DNA of 8,559 bases from Pseudomonadota bacterium. Lineage in GTDB: Bacteria; Pseudomonadota; Gammaproteobacteria; Burkholderiales; Thiobacillaceae. The position numbers and the translations under genes were made by a program. The stretch is from NCBI GenBank assembly GCA_021836225.1, contig JAKBJA010000111.1, positions 1 through 8,559 of the forward strand. Direction: 5' to 3'. The notes under the pieces were generated by a model. It saw nothing but the letters and a program-made list of their open reading frames with translations, did not search any database and was not told the origin of the DNA. Shown here one piece after another: positions 1 to 6,077 of the stretch (its first letter is position 1; each line of letters opens with the position of its first letter).

Positions 1-693
1 GGTGGGGTTGACCAGATAACGCGTGTCGGCAGTGAGCATGTTCTTCGGCATCACCGGCTTGATGATCTCCTCGATCACCGCTTCGCTCAGCACGGCGTGC
101 GAGACCTCGGGGTGATGCTGCGTCGAGAGCACGACGGTGTCGATGGAGTGCGGCTTGCCGTCGACGTAGCGGATCGATACCTGCGACTTGGCGTCCGGGC
201 GCAGCCACGGCAGGCGGCCGTCCTTGCGCAGCTCGGACTGCCGCTCGGTAAGACGGTGAGCGAGATAGATCGGCATCGGCATCAGCACCGGCGTTTCGTT
301 GCAGGCGTACCCAAACATCAGACCCTGGTCGCCGGCGCCCTGATCGAGAAACATGCCCTCGCCTTCGTTCACGCCCTGCGCGATATCGGACGACTGCTTG
401 CCGACGGTGACCAGCACCGAACAGGTGTTGTAATCGAATCCGACCTCGGAAGAGTCGTAGCCGATGCGCTTGATGGTCTGGCGCGCGACCTGGTTGTAGT
501 CGATGACCGCCGAGGTGGTGATTTCGCCGGCGATGACGCACAGACCGGTGGTCAGCAGCGTCTCGCACGCCACGCGCGCATGTTTGTCCTGGGTTAGAAT
601 CGCGTCGAGCACCGCATCCGACACTTGGTCCGCCATCTTGTCGGGGTGCCCTTCGGACACCGACTCAGACGTGAAAATGAAATCCTTTTGCAT
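1..693 (-). CDS. metK: S-adenosylmethionine synthetase (methionine adenosyltransferase), 5' part, truncated by the window edge
   Basis: This enzyme makes S-adenosylmethionine from methionine and ATP in the cytoplasm, supplying the cell's methyl donor. The start codon is the complement of 691-693, and 231 codons run without a stop to base 1. The family is about 385-390 residues long, so roughly 60% is present and the C-terminal part lies outside the window. The N-terminus reads [20 protein letters not shown]. It contains the GHPDK motif at residues 15-19, whose His16 and Asp18 match the ATP/metal-binding His and Asp of the family. The signature GAGDQG is at residues 119-124, followed by [10 protein letters not shown]. 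The second family signature (the glycine-rich loop near residue 280) is not in view. The start is supported by AGGAG (complement of 699-703) five bases upstream. The gene is divergent from the lipid A operon. Identification is secure. Confidence 0.97.
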   Translation of the reverse strand, partial: MQKDFIFTSESVSEGHPDKMADQVSDAVLDAILTQDKHARVACETLLTTGLCVIAGEITTSAVIDYNQVARQTIKRIGYDSSEVGFDYNTCSVLVTVGKQSSDIAQGVNEGEGMFLDQGAGDQGLMFGYACNETPVLMPMPIYLAHRLTERQSELRKDGRLPWLRPDAKSQVSIRYVDGKPHSIDTVVLSTQHHPEVSHAVLSEAVIEEIIKPVMPKNMLTADTRYLVNPT

Positions 694-698
694 GACAG

Positions 699-703
699 CT
701 CCT
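699..703 (-). promoter_or_regulatory. Shine-Dalgarno sequence of metK
   Basis: On the minus strand AGGAG stands five bases before the metK ATG. It is a near-consensus ribosome binding site and fixes the metK start. It lies just downstream of the possible leader hairpin at 708-738. Confidence 0.8.
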
Positions 704-707
704 GTTG

Positions 708-738
708 CCCCGGTTACTGACTGCGCAACCGACTCGGG
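708..738 (-). promoter_or_regulatory. Possible stem-loop in the metK 5' leader
   Basis: In the metK mRNA sense, CGGUU (complement of 727-731) can pair with AACCG (complement of 711-715) across an 11-nt loop. The stem can be continued by CCC (within the complement of 736-740) pairing with GGG (complement of 708-710), across a four-base bulge on one side. The 3' arm ends four bases before the metK Shine-Dalgarno sequence, so the hairpin could affect ribosome access. I do not recognise a known SAM or SAH riboswitch consensus in it. A stem this short could arise by chance in GC-rich DNA. Confidence 0.25.
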
Positions 739-766
739 GGACAAACAGAGCGGCGACGCTTTAGCT

Positions 767-795
767 GAATTTGTATCCCGCCCGCAAGTTGTCAA
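767..795 (-). promoter_or_regulatory. Tentative sigma-70-type promoter for metK
   Basis: Reading the minus strand, a perfect TTGACA (complement of 790-795) is followed after 14 bases by TACAAA (complement of 770-775). At the usual 17-base spacing the hexamer is AAATTC (complement of 767-772). This is one of the few AT-richer patches in a GC-rich region and lies about 75-100 bases upstream of the metK ATG. The -35 is good. The -10 is either badly spaced or a poor match, so this is only a candidate. Confidence 0.35.
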
Positions 796-856
796 GATTA
801 ACGCGGCGGCGACCGCATTGTGCCGCGCTACCCTCCTCGCCGTCAATTCCCACCAG

Positions 857-904
857 GGGACTCCGATCCACCATGGGCTGAAGCCCATGTGGAATCGCAT
901 GCCC
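857..904. repeat. 48-nt hairpin repeat, copy A
   Basis: The element begins with GGGACTCCGA, has the core GCTGAAGC at its centre and ends with ATCGCATGCCC. It folds into one long imperfect hairpin. The inner stem is ATGGGC/GCCCAT, capped by TGAA or a T-A pair plus GA. A bulged C (872) follows, then TCCAC/GTGGA, a bulged A (894), and CGA/TCG. GGG and CCC at the ends can also pair. Copy B has the same length and architecture 54 bases downstream. On the opposite strand the core reads GCTTCAGC, which resembles the palindromic cores of REP elements linked to RAYT transposases. That assignment is inference from general resemblance. Confidence 0.85.
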
Positions 905-910
905 CATGAA

Positions 911-958
911 GGGACTCCGACTTTCTACGCGCTGAAGCGCGTGAAAGATCGTATGCCC
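911..958. repeat. 48-nt hairpin repeat, copy B, abutting the lpxL start
   Basis: This is the second copy, in the same orientation as copy A, with period 54 and a 6-base spacer (905-910). It shares the first ten bases GGGACTCCGA, the core GCGCTGAAGC or GGGCTGAAGC centre, and the 3' ATCG(C/T)ATGCCC. The inner stem is ACGCGC/GCGCGT, followed by a bulged T (926), CTTTC/GAAAG, a bulged A (948), then CGA/TCG. All stem differences from copy A are compensatory. The copy ends two bases before the GTG at 961. It would therefore be in the 5' leader of the lipid A operon if transcription starts upstream. Confidence 0.85.
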
Positions 959-960
959 GC

Positions 961-1833
961 GTGATGTTCATCCTGAAACTGCTGGCCCGCCTGCCGCTGC
1001 CGCTGCTGCATGGCCTGGGCATCGCCCTGGGCTGGCTGATTTACTGGGCGCCGGGCCGCCATTCCGGGCGTTTGCGCAGCAACCTGCTTGACAGCGGCCT
1101 GTGCACGCCCGGACGCGATTGCCGGCGCCTGCTGCGCCGCGTCATCGGCGAATCCGGCAAGGCCGTCGTCGAACTGATTGCGGTGTGGCTGCGGCCCTAT
1201 GACAAGGTGTTGAAGCTGGTCAGGGGCACCACCGGCTGGGAACACATCGACGCCGCACGTGCCGCCGGCCACGGTGTGATCGTCATCGCGCCGCACATCG
1301 GCTGCTTCGAAATGATCAATCTTTATTACGCCGCGCGACATCCGTTCACGGCCATGTACAAGCCGCCCCGCAAACCCTTTCTCGGCGAGTTGATGCTGGC
1401 CGGTCGCCAGCGTGGCCAGGCGACGCTGGTGCCGACCGACCTGTCGGGCGTGCGCGCGTTGCTGGCGACCCTGAAACGCCACGAGGGCATCGGTGTCCTG
1501 CCCGACCAGGTGGCGACCGGCGGCGACGGCGTGTGGGCACCGTTTTTCGGCCGGCCGGCCTACACGCCGACGCTGGTCGCCAGCCTGCAGCGCAAGACCG
1601 GTGCGGCGGCGTTTTTCGTTGCCGCCGAACGGCTGAGCTGGGGACGCGGCTATCACCTGCACGTGACGCCGCTGGGCGAGCCCCTGCCGGAAGACAAGTC
1701 TGCTGCCGCCCTCCGCATCAACCAGGGGGTGGAAGACGTGGTGCGGCGCTTCCCGGCGCAATACCTGTGGAGTTATAACCGGCACAAGCGTCCGGGTGGC
1801 GCGCCCGATCCGTACGATCCCACCGCCGCATGA
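961..1833 (+). CDS. Lipid A biosynthesis late acyltransferase (LpxL/HtrB family), first paralogue
   Basis: This is a member of the LpxL/LpxM (HtrB/MsbB) family, inner-membrane enzymes that add secondary acyl chains from acyl-ACP to Kdo-lipid A. The protein has 290 residues, near the family's usual 290-310. Residues 3-30 form an N-terminal hydrophobic anchor (LLARLPLPLLHGLGIALGWL). The catalytic HX4D/E motif is APHIGCFE, with His112 and Glu117. Later family blocks are MYKPPRK (132-138), LPDQ (180-183), FFGRPAYTPT (195-204) and FPAQYLWSYNRHK (264-276). Two starts are adjacent, GTG 961 and ATG 964. Neither has a clear Shine-Dalgarno, and hairpin repeat B ends at 958. ATG 964 may be the real start. 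The stop overlaps the next gene by ATGA. Which acyl position and chain it serves cannot be read from sequence. Confidence 0.92.
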   Translation: MMFILKLLARLPLPLLHGLGIALGWLIYWAPGRHSGRLRSNLLDSGLCTPGRDCRRLLRRVIGESGKAVVELIAVWLRPYDKVLKLVRGTTGWEHIDAARAAGHGVIVIAPHIGCFEMINLYYAARHPFTAMYKPPRKPFLGELMLAGRQRGQATLVPTDLSGVRALLATLKRHEGIGVLPDQVATGGDGVWAPFFGRPAYTPTLVASLQRKTGAAAFFVAAERLSWGRGYHLHVTPLGEPLPEDKSAAALRINQGVEDVVRRFPAQYLWSYNRHKRPGGAPDPYDPTAA

Positions 1834-2744
1834 GCCCTGCACCTTCCGAGAACCTGTGGCGTCCGTCGCTCTGGCCAGTGTGGCTCGGCGTCGGCTTCAT
1901 CTGGCTGCTGCACTGGCTGCCGCTGCCGCTGCAGGCGGCCCTGGGCAACGCCCTCGGCTGGCTGATGGCGATGAAGCCGGGCAGGCGCCGCCGCATCGCC
2001 GCCACCAATCTGGCGCTGTGCTTTCCCGAGGCATCGGAAGCGCTGCGCCGCCGCTGGCTGAGGCAGACCTTCCAGGCCTCGATGCGGGCCGTGCTCGAAC
2101 ACGGCGTGCTGTGGTGGGGGTCGGACGCGCGCCTGCGCCGACTGATCAGGATCGACAACCCGGAAGCTGCGCTGGGCGACGGCGTGCGGCCGGTGATCTG
2201 GCTGGCGCCGCATTTCGTCGGGCTCGACATGGGCGGCGTGCGGCTGGCCATGGATCACCGCGCCGCGTCGATGTATGCACCCGCAAAGGACCCGGTCACC
2301 GACAAGTTCATGCTGCATGGCCGCAGCCGCTTCCTGCCGCCCATGCTGGTTTCGCGCGGCGAGGGCATCAAGCCCGCACTGAAAGCCCTCAAGGATCACC
2401 TGCCCTTCTATTACCTGCCGGACCAGGATTACGGTCGCCGCAACGCGGTGTTCGTACCCTTCTTCGGCATTCCCGCCGCCACCGTGTCGGCGCTGCCGCG
2501 CCTGGCCAAGCTCACCGACGCCCAGGTCATCCCGGTCATCACCCGCCAGCTGCCTGGCGGGCGCGGCTATGCGGTGTATTTCTATCCGCCGTGGGAGCAC
2601 TACCCGAGCGGCGATGTGGACGCCGACGTCGCCCGCATGAACGCCTTCATCGAGGACCGCATCCGCGAAATTCCGGAGCAGTATCTGTGGCTGCACCGCC
2701 GCTTCAAGACCCGCCCGGCGGGCGAACCCAGTCTCTATGAATGA
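1830..2744 (+). CDS. Lipid A biosynthesis late acyltransferase (LpxL/HtrB family), second paralogue
   Basis: This is a second member of the same family, 304 residues, starting in an ATGA overlap with the first, so translation is probably coupled. It has an N-terminal hydrophobic segment (about 17-48). The catalytic motif is APHFVGLD with His128 and Asp133, so this copy uses the HX4D form while its neighbour has HX4E. Further family blocks are MYAPAKD (148-154), YYLPDQDYG (194-202), FFGIPAAT (211-218) and the closing PEQYLWLHRRFKTRP (282-296). The two paralogues are clearly diverged rather than a recent duplication. They probably act at different acyl positions or steps. Tandem lpxL genes are known in other betaproteobacteria such as Bordetella, where they act on different positions; the specificity here is inferred only. 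Confidence 0.93.
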   Translation: MSPAPSENLWRPSLWPVWLGVGFIWLLHWLPLPLQAALGNALGWLMAMKPGRRRRIAATNLALCFPEASEALRRRWLRQTFQASMRAVLEHGVLWWGSDARLRRLIRIDNPEAALGDGVRPVIWLAPHFVGLDMGGVRLAMDHRAASMYAPAKDPVTDKFMLHGRSRFLPPMLVSRGEGIKPALKALKDHLPFYYLPDQDYGRRNAVFVPFFGIPAATVSALPRLAKLTDAQVIPVITRQLPGGRGYAVYFYPPWEHYPSGDVDADVARMNAFIEDRIREIPEQYLWLHRRFKTRPAGEPSLYE

Positions 2745-3240
2745 CGCGCAGCTGAGCCTGCAGCAGTTGGCGGCTGACGACGTCGACGCCGTCAGCGCGC
2801 TGGCCCGGACGGTGTGGCAGGCGACCTACCCGCCGCTGATTTCGCAGGCGCAGATCGATGCCATGCTGGCCGACCGCTACGCGCCGCGGCGCATCCATGA
2901 ACAGTTGAACGATCCGCGCCATGCCTGGCGGGTGGCGCAGCTGAACGGTGTTATGGTTGGCTTTGCCCATGCCCTGCTGAACGAATCCGGCTGCAAGCTC
3001 GACAAGCTCTACGTGCACCCGGGGCATCAGCGCCGCGGCATCGGCGCCGCGCTGATCCGGGAAATCGGGGACTGGGCGCGCGCGCGGCAGGCGCACTGCC
3101 TGCGGCTGCAGGTCAACCGCGGCAACACGCAGGCGATCCGCGCCTATGTGAAATACGGTTTCCATATTGTCGAGTCGCGCGTGTTCGACATCGGCAACGG
3201 CTTCGTGATGGATGACCATGTGATGGAGCGCCCGCTTTGA
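2737..3240 (+). CDS. GNAT-family N-acetyltransferase, substrate unknown
   Basis: This is a 167-residue single-domain acetyltransferase of the GNAT fold, expected to transfer acetyl from acetyl-CoA to an amine in the cytoplasm. Motif A is visible as LDKLYVHPGHQRRGIGAAL (88-106), with the acetyl-CoA pyrophosphate loop QRRGIG (98-103). Motif B follows as LQVNRGNTQAIRAYVKYGF (124-142), with Tyr137 in the position often used as general acid. The C-terminal pattern [18 protein letters not shown] resembles PaiA/RimI-like GNATs, but this does not decide whether the substrate is a polyamine, a protein N-terminus or something else. The ATG lies eight bases inside the end of the second acyltransferase gene, and the stop overlaps the next start. 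Family assignment is firm; function is unknown. Confidence 0.88.
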   Translation: MNDAQLSLQQLAADDVDAVSALARTVWQATYPPLISQAQIDAMLADRYAPRRIHEQLNDPRHAWRVAQLNGVMVGFAHALLNESGCKLDKLYVHPGHQRRGIGAALIREIGDWARARQAHCLRLQVNRGNTQAIRAYVKYGFHIVESRVFDIGNGFVMDDHVMERPL

Positions 3241-3656
3241 CTTTCGTGAATCCAGACGACGCCACCCTGCGTACGCTGCTGAAAAACGTCAAAACCATTG
3301 CCGTGGTCGGCCTGTCGCCGCAGCCTGCGCGCCCGAGTTACCGCGTGGCGCAGGCGATGCAGCATTACGGTTACCGGATCATTCCGGTGCGGCCGCTGGT
3401 CGACTCGGTACTGGGCGAGAAGGCTTACGCCAGCCTCGCCGACATTCCGTTCAAGGTTGATCTGGTCGATGTCTTCCGCGCCGCCGAGCACGTGCCGGCT
3501 ATCGTCGAGCAATGCCTGGCGCTACACTTGACAGCCATCTGGATCCAGGAAGGCATCGTCCATGATGCCGCCGCGCGCGAGGCACAGGCCGGCGGCATGA
3601 CGGTAGTGACGGACCGCTGCCTCCTCAAGGACTACGTCAGGTTATTCACGACATGA
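3237..3656 (+). CDS. YccU-type CoA-binding domain protein
   Basis: This small (139 aa) protein consists of one Rossmann-like CoA-binding domain of the kind found in the N-terminal part of succinyl-CoA synthetase alpha and in stand-alone E. coli YccU. The nucleotide-binding loop is [15 protein letters not shown] (21-35). Family blocks YRIIPVRP (46-53), [11 protein letters not shown] (77-87), [10 protein letters not shown] (101-110) and [11 protein letters not shown] (123-133) follow in order. Its function is not established, though binding of CoA or acyl-CoA is the family expectation. Start choice: TTG 3237, in a TTGA overlap with the previous stop, has GGAG at 3225-3228 eight bases upstream. 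GTG 3246 would be 17 bases away and is less likely. It lies between an acetyltransferase and dapF, with an ATGA overlap into dapF. Confidence 0.87.
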   Translation: MTFVNPDDATLRTLLKNVKTIAVVGLSPQPARPSYRVAQAMQHYGYRIIPVRPLVDSVLGEKAYASLADIPFKVDLVDVFRAAEHVPAIVEQCLALHLTAIWIQEGIVHDAAAREAQAGGMTVVTDRCLLKDYVRLFTT

Positions 3657-4483
3657 AATTGCGCTTCACCAAAATGCACGGCCTGGGCAACGATTTCGTC
3701 GTGTTCGACGGCATCAGCCAGACCGTTTCTCTCACGCCCGAGCAGTACCGCCGCATCGCCGACCGCCACTTCGGTGTCGGCTGCGACCAGATCCTGCTGG
3801 TCGAGCGCCCTACCCGCGACGACGTCGATTTCCGCTACCGCATCTTCAACGCCGACGGCGGCGAGGTGGGGCAATGCGGCAACGGCGCGCGCTGCTTCGT
3901 GCGCTTCGTGCACGACAAGGGGCTCACCGCCAAGACATCGATCCGCGTGGAAACCGCGTCGGGCGTCATCGAGCCGCGCCTGCTCGACAATGGCCAGGTG
4001 ACGGTCGACATGGGCGCGCCACGATTTGCACCGCGCGACATTCCGTTCGCCGCGGAAGCCGAAGCAATGACCTATGCGCTGAAGGTCGGCCAGCATGTGC
4101 TCGACATTGCCGCGCTGTCGATGGGCAATCCGCACGCGGTGCTGCGGGTGAACGACCTCGACAGCGCGCCGGTGGACATCCTCGGCGCGGCGATCGAGTC
4201 GCATGCGCGCTTCCCGCAGCGGGTCAACGCCGGCTTCATGCAGGTGCTGACGCCGCACGACATCCGCCTGCGCGTGTACGAGCGCGGCGCCGGCGAGACG
4301 CTCGCCTGCGGCACCGGCGCCTGCGCGGCGGCGGTCGCGGGCATACGCCAGGGCTGGCTGCAAAGTCCGGTCAGCGTGCACACGAAGGGCGGCGACCTCG
4401 TCATCGAATGGAAAGGGACGGGCCAGCCGGTTTACATGACCGGGCCCGCTGAGACGGTTTTTGAGGGAGAAATAGAACTCTGA
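3653..4483 (+). CDS. dapF: Diaminopimelate epimerase
   Basis: The enzyme converts LL- to meso-diaminopimelate, the precursor of lysine and the cross-linking residue of peptidoglycan, in the cytoplasm and without a cofactor. The 276-residue length is typical. The N-terminus [13 protein letters not shown] (7-19) is the family signature. The two catalytic cysteines are visible: Cys75 in GQCGNGARC (73-81) and Cys219 in [13 protein letters not shown] (214-226). Other conserved blocks are NADGGEVG (66-73), SMGNPHAV (156-163) and the C-terminal [15 protein letters not shown]. The ATG overlaps the preceding stop (ATGA), and the stop overlaps the next ATG (TGATG). It groups envelope functions with the upstream lipid A acyltransferases and, as in E. 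coli, precedes a DUF484 gene and xerC. Confidence 0.97.
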   Translation: MKLRFTKMHGLGNDFVVFDGISQTVSLTPEQYRRIADRHFGVGCDQILLVERPTRDDVDFRYRIFNADGGEVGQCGNGARCFVRFVHDKGLTAKTSIRVETASGVIEPRLLDNGQVTVDMGAPRFAPRDIPFAAEAEAMTYALKVGQHVLDIAALSMGNPHAVLRVNDLDSAPVDILGAAIESHARFPQRVNAGFMQVLTPHDIRLRVYERGAGETLACGTGACAAAVAGIRQGWLQSPVSVHTKGGDLVIEWKGTGQPVYMTGPAETVFEGEIEL

Positions 4484-5160
4484 TGGACACACAACCCACC
4501 AACCTGAACGAACAGGACATTGCCGATTTTCTGACCCGGCATCCCAACTTCTTCAACGATTTCCCCACCCTGCTGGCGGAGCTGCACATTCCGCATCCGC
4601 ACGGCACCCATGCGGTGTCGATGAGCGAGCGTCAGCTGATTGCGATGCGCGACAAGGTGCGGATGCTGGAAAGCAAGCTGGCCGAACTGATCCAGTTCGG
4701 CGAGGAAAACGACGGCATTTCCGAGAAACTGCATGCGCTGACGCTGGCGCTTCTGGCTGCGCGCACGCCGCAGGACATCGTTGCGGCACTGGCGCTGCAT
4801 CTGCGTGAGGGCTTTGCAGTGCCGCACCATGCGCTGCGGGTGTGGAACCTGGCGGACGACAGCGTACCCGGCCTCACCGATCCGGTGTCGCAGGCTGCGC
4901 GGGACGGCGTGGCCGCGATGACGCAGCCGGTGTGCGGCGCGCTGGCGGTGAACGACGCCAGCGACTGGTTCGGCGAAGTGTCGCCGCATCTGCGCGCCTT
5001 TGCCTGCATTCCGTTGCGGCCCACGCCCGCCGCTGCCCCGGTGGGCCTCCTGGTGCTGGCCTCGGAAGAGGCCAAACGCTTCTACCCCGGCATGGGCACG
5101 CTGTATCTGGATCGTCTGGGCCAACTGGTCGGCGCCGCGCTGGCGCGGATGCAGCCCTAG
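4483..5160 (+). CDS. DUF484 family protein (GAF-like), YigA equivalent
   Basis: This 225-residue protein carries the DUF484 N-terminal pattern: DIADFLTRHPNFFNDFPTLL (12-31), then LHIPHPHGTHAVSMSERQ (34-51). A helical, probably coiled-coil stretch follows (about 48-75, MRDKVRMLESKLAELIQF). The rest (about 85-225) looks like a GAF-type domain ending in LDRLGQLVGAALARM. No enzymatic motif is visible and the function of the family is unknown. Its position between dapF and xerC matches yigA in E. coli, so the association with xerC is conserved across proteobacterial classes. The start ATG overlaps the dapF stop by one base. A purine-rich GAGGGAGA (4463-4470) lies 12 bases upstream, rather far for an ideal ribosome binding site. 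Confidence 0.88.
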   Translation: MDTQPTNLNEQDIADFLTRHPNFFNDFPTLLAELHIPHPHGTHAVSMSERQLIAMRDKVRMLESKLAELIQFGEENDGISEKLHALTLALLAARTPQDIVAALALHLREGFAVPHHALRVWNLADDSVPGLTDPVSQAARDGVAAMTQPVCGALAVNDASDWFGEVSPHLRAFACIPLRPTPAAAPVGLLVLASEEAKRFYPGMGTLYLDRLGQLVGAALARMQP

Positions 5161-5180
5161 CAACCACGACTGCCCGGGTT

Positions 5181-6074
5181 GTGAACGCCGTCGAACACTA
5201 CCTGCAACATCTCGCAGCCGAACGGCGGCTGTCAGCGCATACGGTCGCGGCCTATCAGCGCGATCTGGCCAACCTGGGCCGGCTTACCGCCGGCAAGCCG
5301 CTGGCCGGGCTCGGCGTCACCGATATCCGCGGCGCCATCGTCAAGCTGCGCAGCCAGAACCTGAGCGCCGCCAGCGTGGCCCGGCAGCTCTCCAGCTGGC
5401 GCGGCTTTTACGCCTTTGCCTGCCGCCGCCTGGGCTACGCCAGCAACCCCTGCCTCGGCCTGCGCCCGCCCAAGGCAGCCAAGGCCCTGCCGGACATCCT
5501 GTCACCCGACACGTGCACCCAACTGCTCGACCGCGCAGCCGACGAGGATGCGCTGGCCGCGCGCGACCGCGCCATGTTCGAACTGTTTTATTCTTCCGGT
5601 CTGCGGCTGTCGGAACTGGTCGGGCTCGACCTCAACGACGTCAACCTGCAAGCAGGCGAAGCGCAGGTCACCGGCAAGGGCCGCAAGACGCGCATCGTGC
5701 CGGTGGGACAACAGGCACAGGCCGCCCTCTCCGCCTGGCTGCCGCAGCGGCAGGCGCTGGCGCGCGACAACACCGCCGCGCTCTTCATCAGCCAGCGCGG
5801 TAGCCGCCTCACCCCGCGCAGCGTGCAGCTTCGCCTCGACCGCTGGGCGCTACAGGCGGGGCTCGGCCAGCACGTGCATCCGCACATGCTGCGTCACGCG
5901 TTTGCGACCCACGTGCTGCAGTCCTCAGGCGACCTGCGCGCCGTGCAGGAAATGCTCGGCCATGCCAGCATCAGCACCACCCAGGTCTACACCCACCTTG
6001 ACTGGCAGCACCTCGCCAAGGTCTACGACCAGGCGCACCCGCGCGCGCGCAAAAAAAAACTGACGACCGCTTAA
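5181..6074 (+). CDS. xerC: Tyrosine site-specific recombinase XerC
   Basis: XerC works with XerD at the dif site to resolve chromosome dimers at cell division. From GTG 5181 the protein is 297 residues, matching the usual ~298. The reading frame is open further upstream, but that part overlaps the DUF484 gene and has no family similarity. The N-terminal SAM-like core-binding domain spans about 1-88 (VEHYLQHLAAERRLSAHTVAAY near the start). The catalytic domain has Arg142 (SSGLRLSE), Lys166 (TGKGRKTR), His235 and Arg238 (HPHMLRHAFATH), His261 (LGHASISTTQVYTHL) and the nucleophile Tyr270, a complete set. XerC rather than XerD is inferred from the dapF-DUF484 context. No clear Shine-Dalgarno precedes the GTG. 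The end of the gene contains a run of nine A (6051-6059) encoding the KKK of the tail. Confidence 0.95.
   Translation: MNAVEHYLQHLAAERRLSAHTVAAYQRDLANLGRLTAGKPLAGLGVTDIRGAIVKLRSQNLSAASVARQLSSWRGFYAFACRRLGYASNPCLGLRPPKAAKALPDILSPDTCTQLLDRAADEDALAARDRAMFELFYSSGLRLSELVGLDLNDVNLQAGEAQVTGKGRKTRIVPVGQQAQAALSAWLPQRQALARDNTAALFISQRGSRLTPRSVQLRLDRWALQAGLGQHVHPHMLRHAFATHVLQSSGDLRAVQEMLGHASISTTQVYTHLDWQHLAKVYDQAHPRARKKKLTTA
6051..6059 (+). other. A9 homopolymer at the 3' end of xerC
   Basis: Nine consecutive A bases in strongly GC-rich coding sequence encode the three lysines seven residues before the xerC stop (…ARKKKLTTA). Such runs can cause polymerase slippage or length variation between strains. 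They sit beyond all catalytic residues, so a frame change would alter only the tail and the boundary with the next gene. Confidence 0.7.
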
Positions 6075-6077
6075 GAA

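Noticed and set aside
857..958. CRISPR array
   Set aside because: There are only two units, the spacer is 6 bases, and the repeat is itself an imperfect hairpin with diverged stems. This does not fit repeat-spacer architecture.
857..958. Rho-independent terminators
   Set aside because: The stems are strong, but no T-run follows on either strand, and the elements lie between the 5' ends of two divergent genes.
503..964. 153-codon plus-strand frame running from within metK across the intergenic region
   Set aside because: Half of it is the complement of metK, and the rest translates the hairpin repeats. No family resemblance is seen.
1773..2696. 307-codon minus-strand frame opposite the second acyltransferase
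   Set aside because: It has no domain pattern and is rich in His, Gln, Arg and Ala as expected of an antisense shadow. The plus-strand gene has all family motifs.
4842..5180. N-terminal extension of the xerC frame upstream to 4842
   Set aside because: It overlaps the DUF484 gene in another frame, is Arg/Gly/Ala-rich and unlike XerC. The family N-terminus begins at GTG 5181 and gives the normal length.
5160..5181. dif site near xerC
   Set aside because: No dif-like pair of 11-base half-sites is visible. dif normally lies at the replication terminus, not next to xerC.
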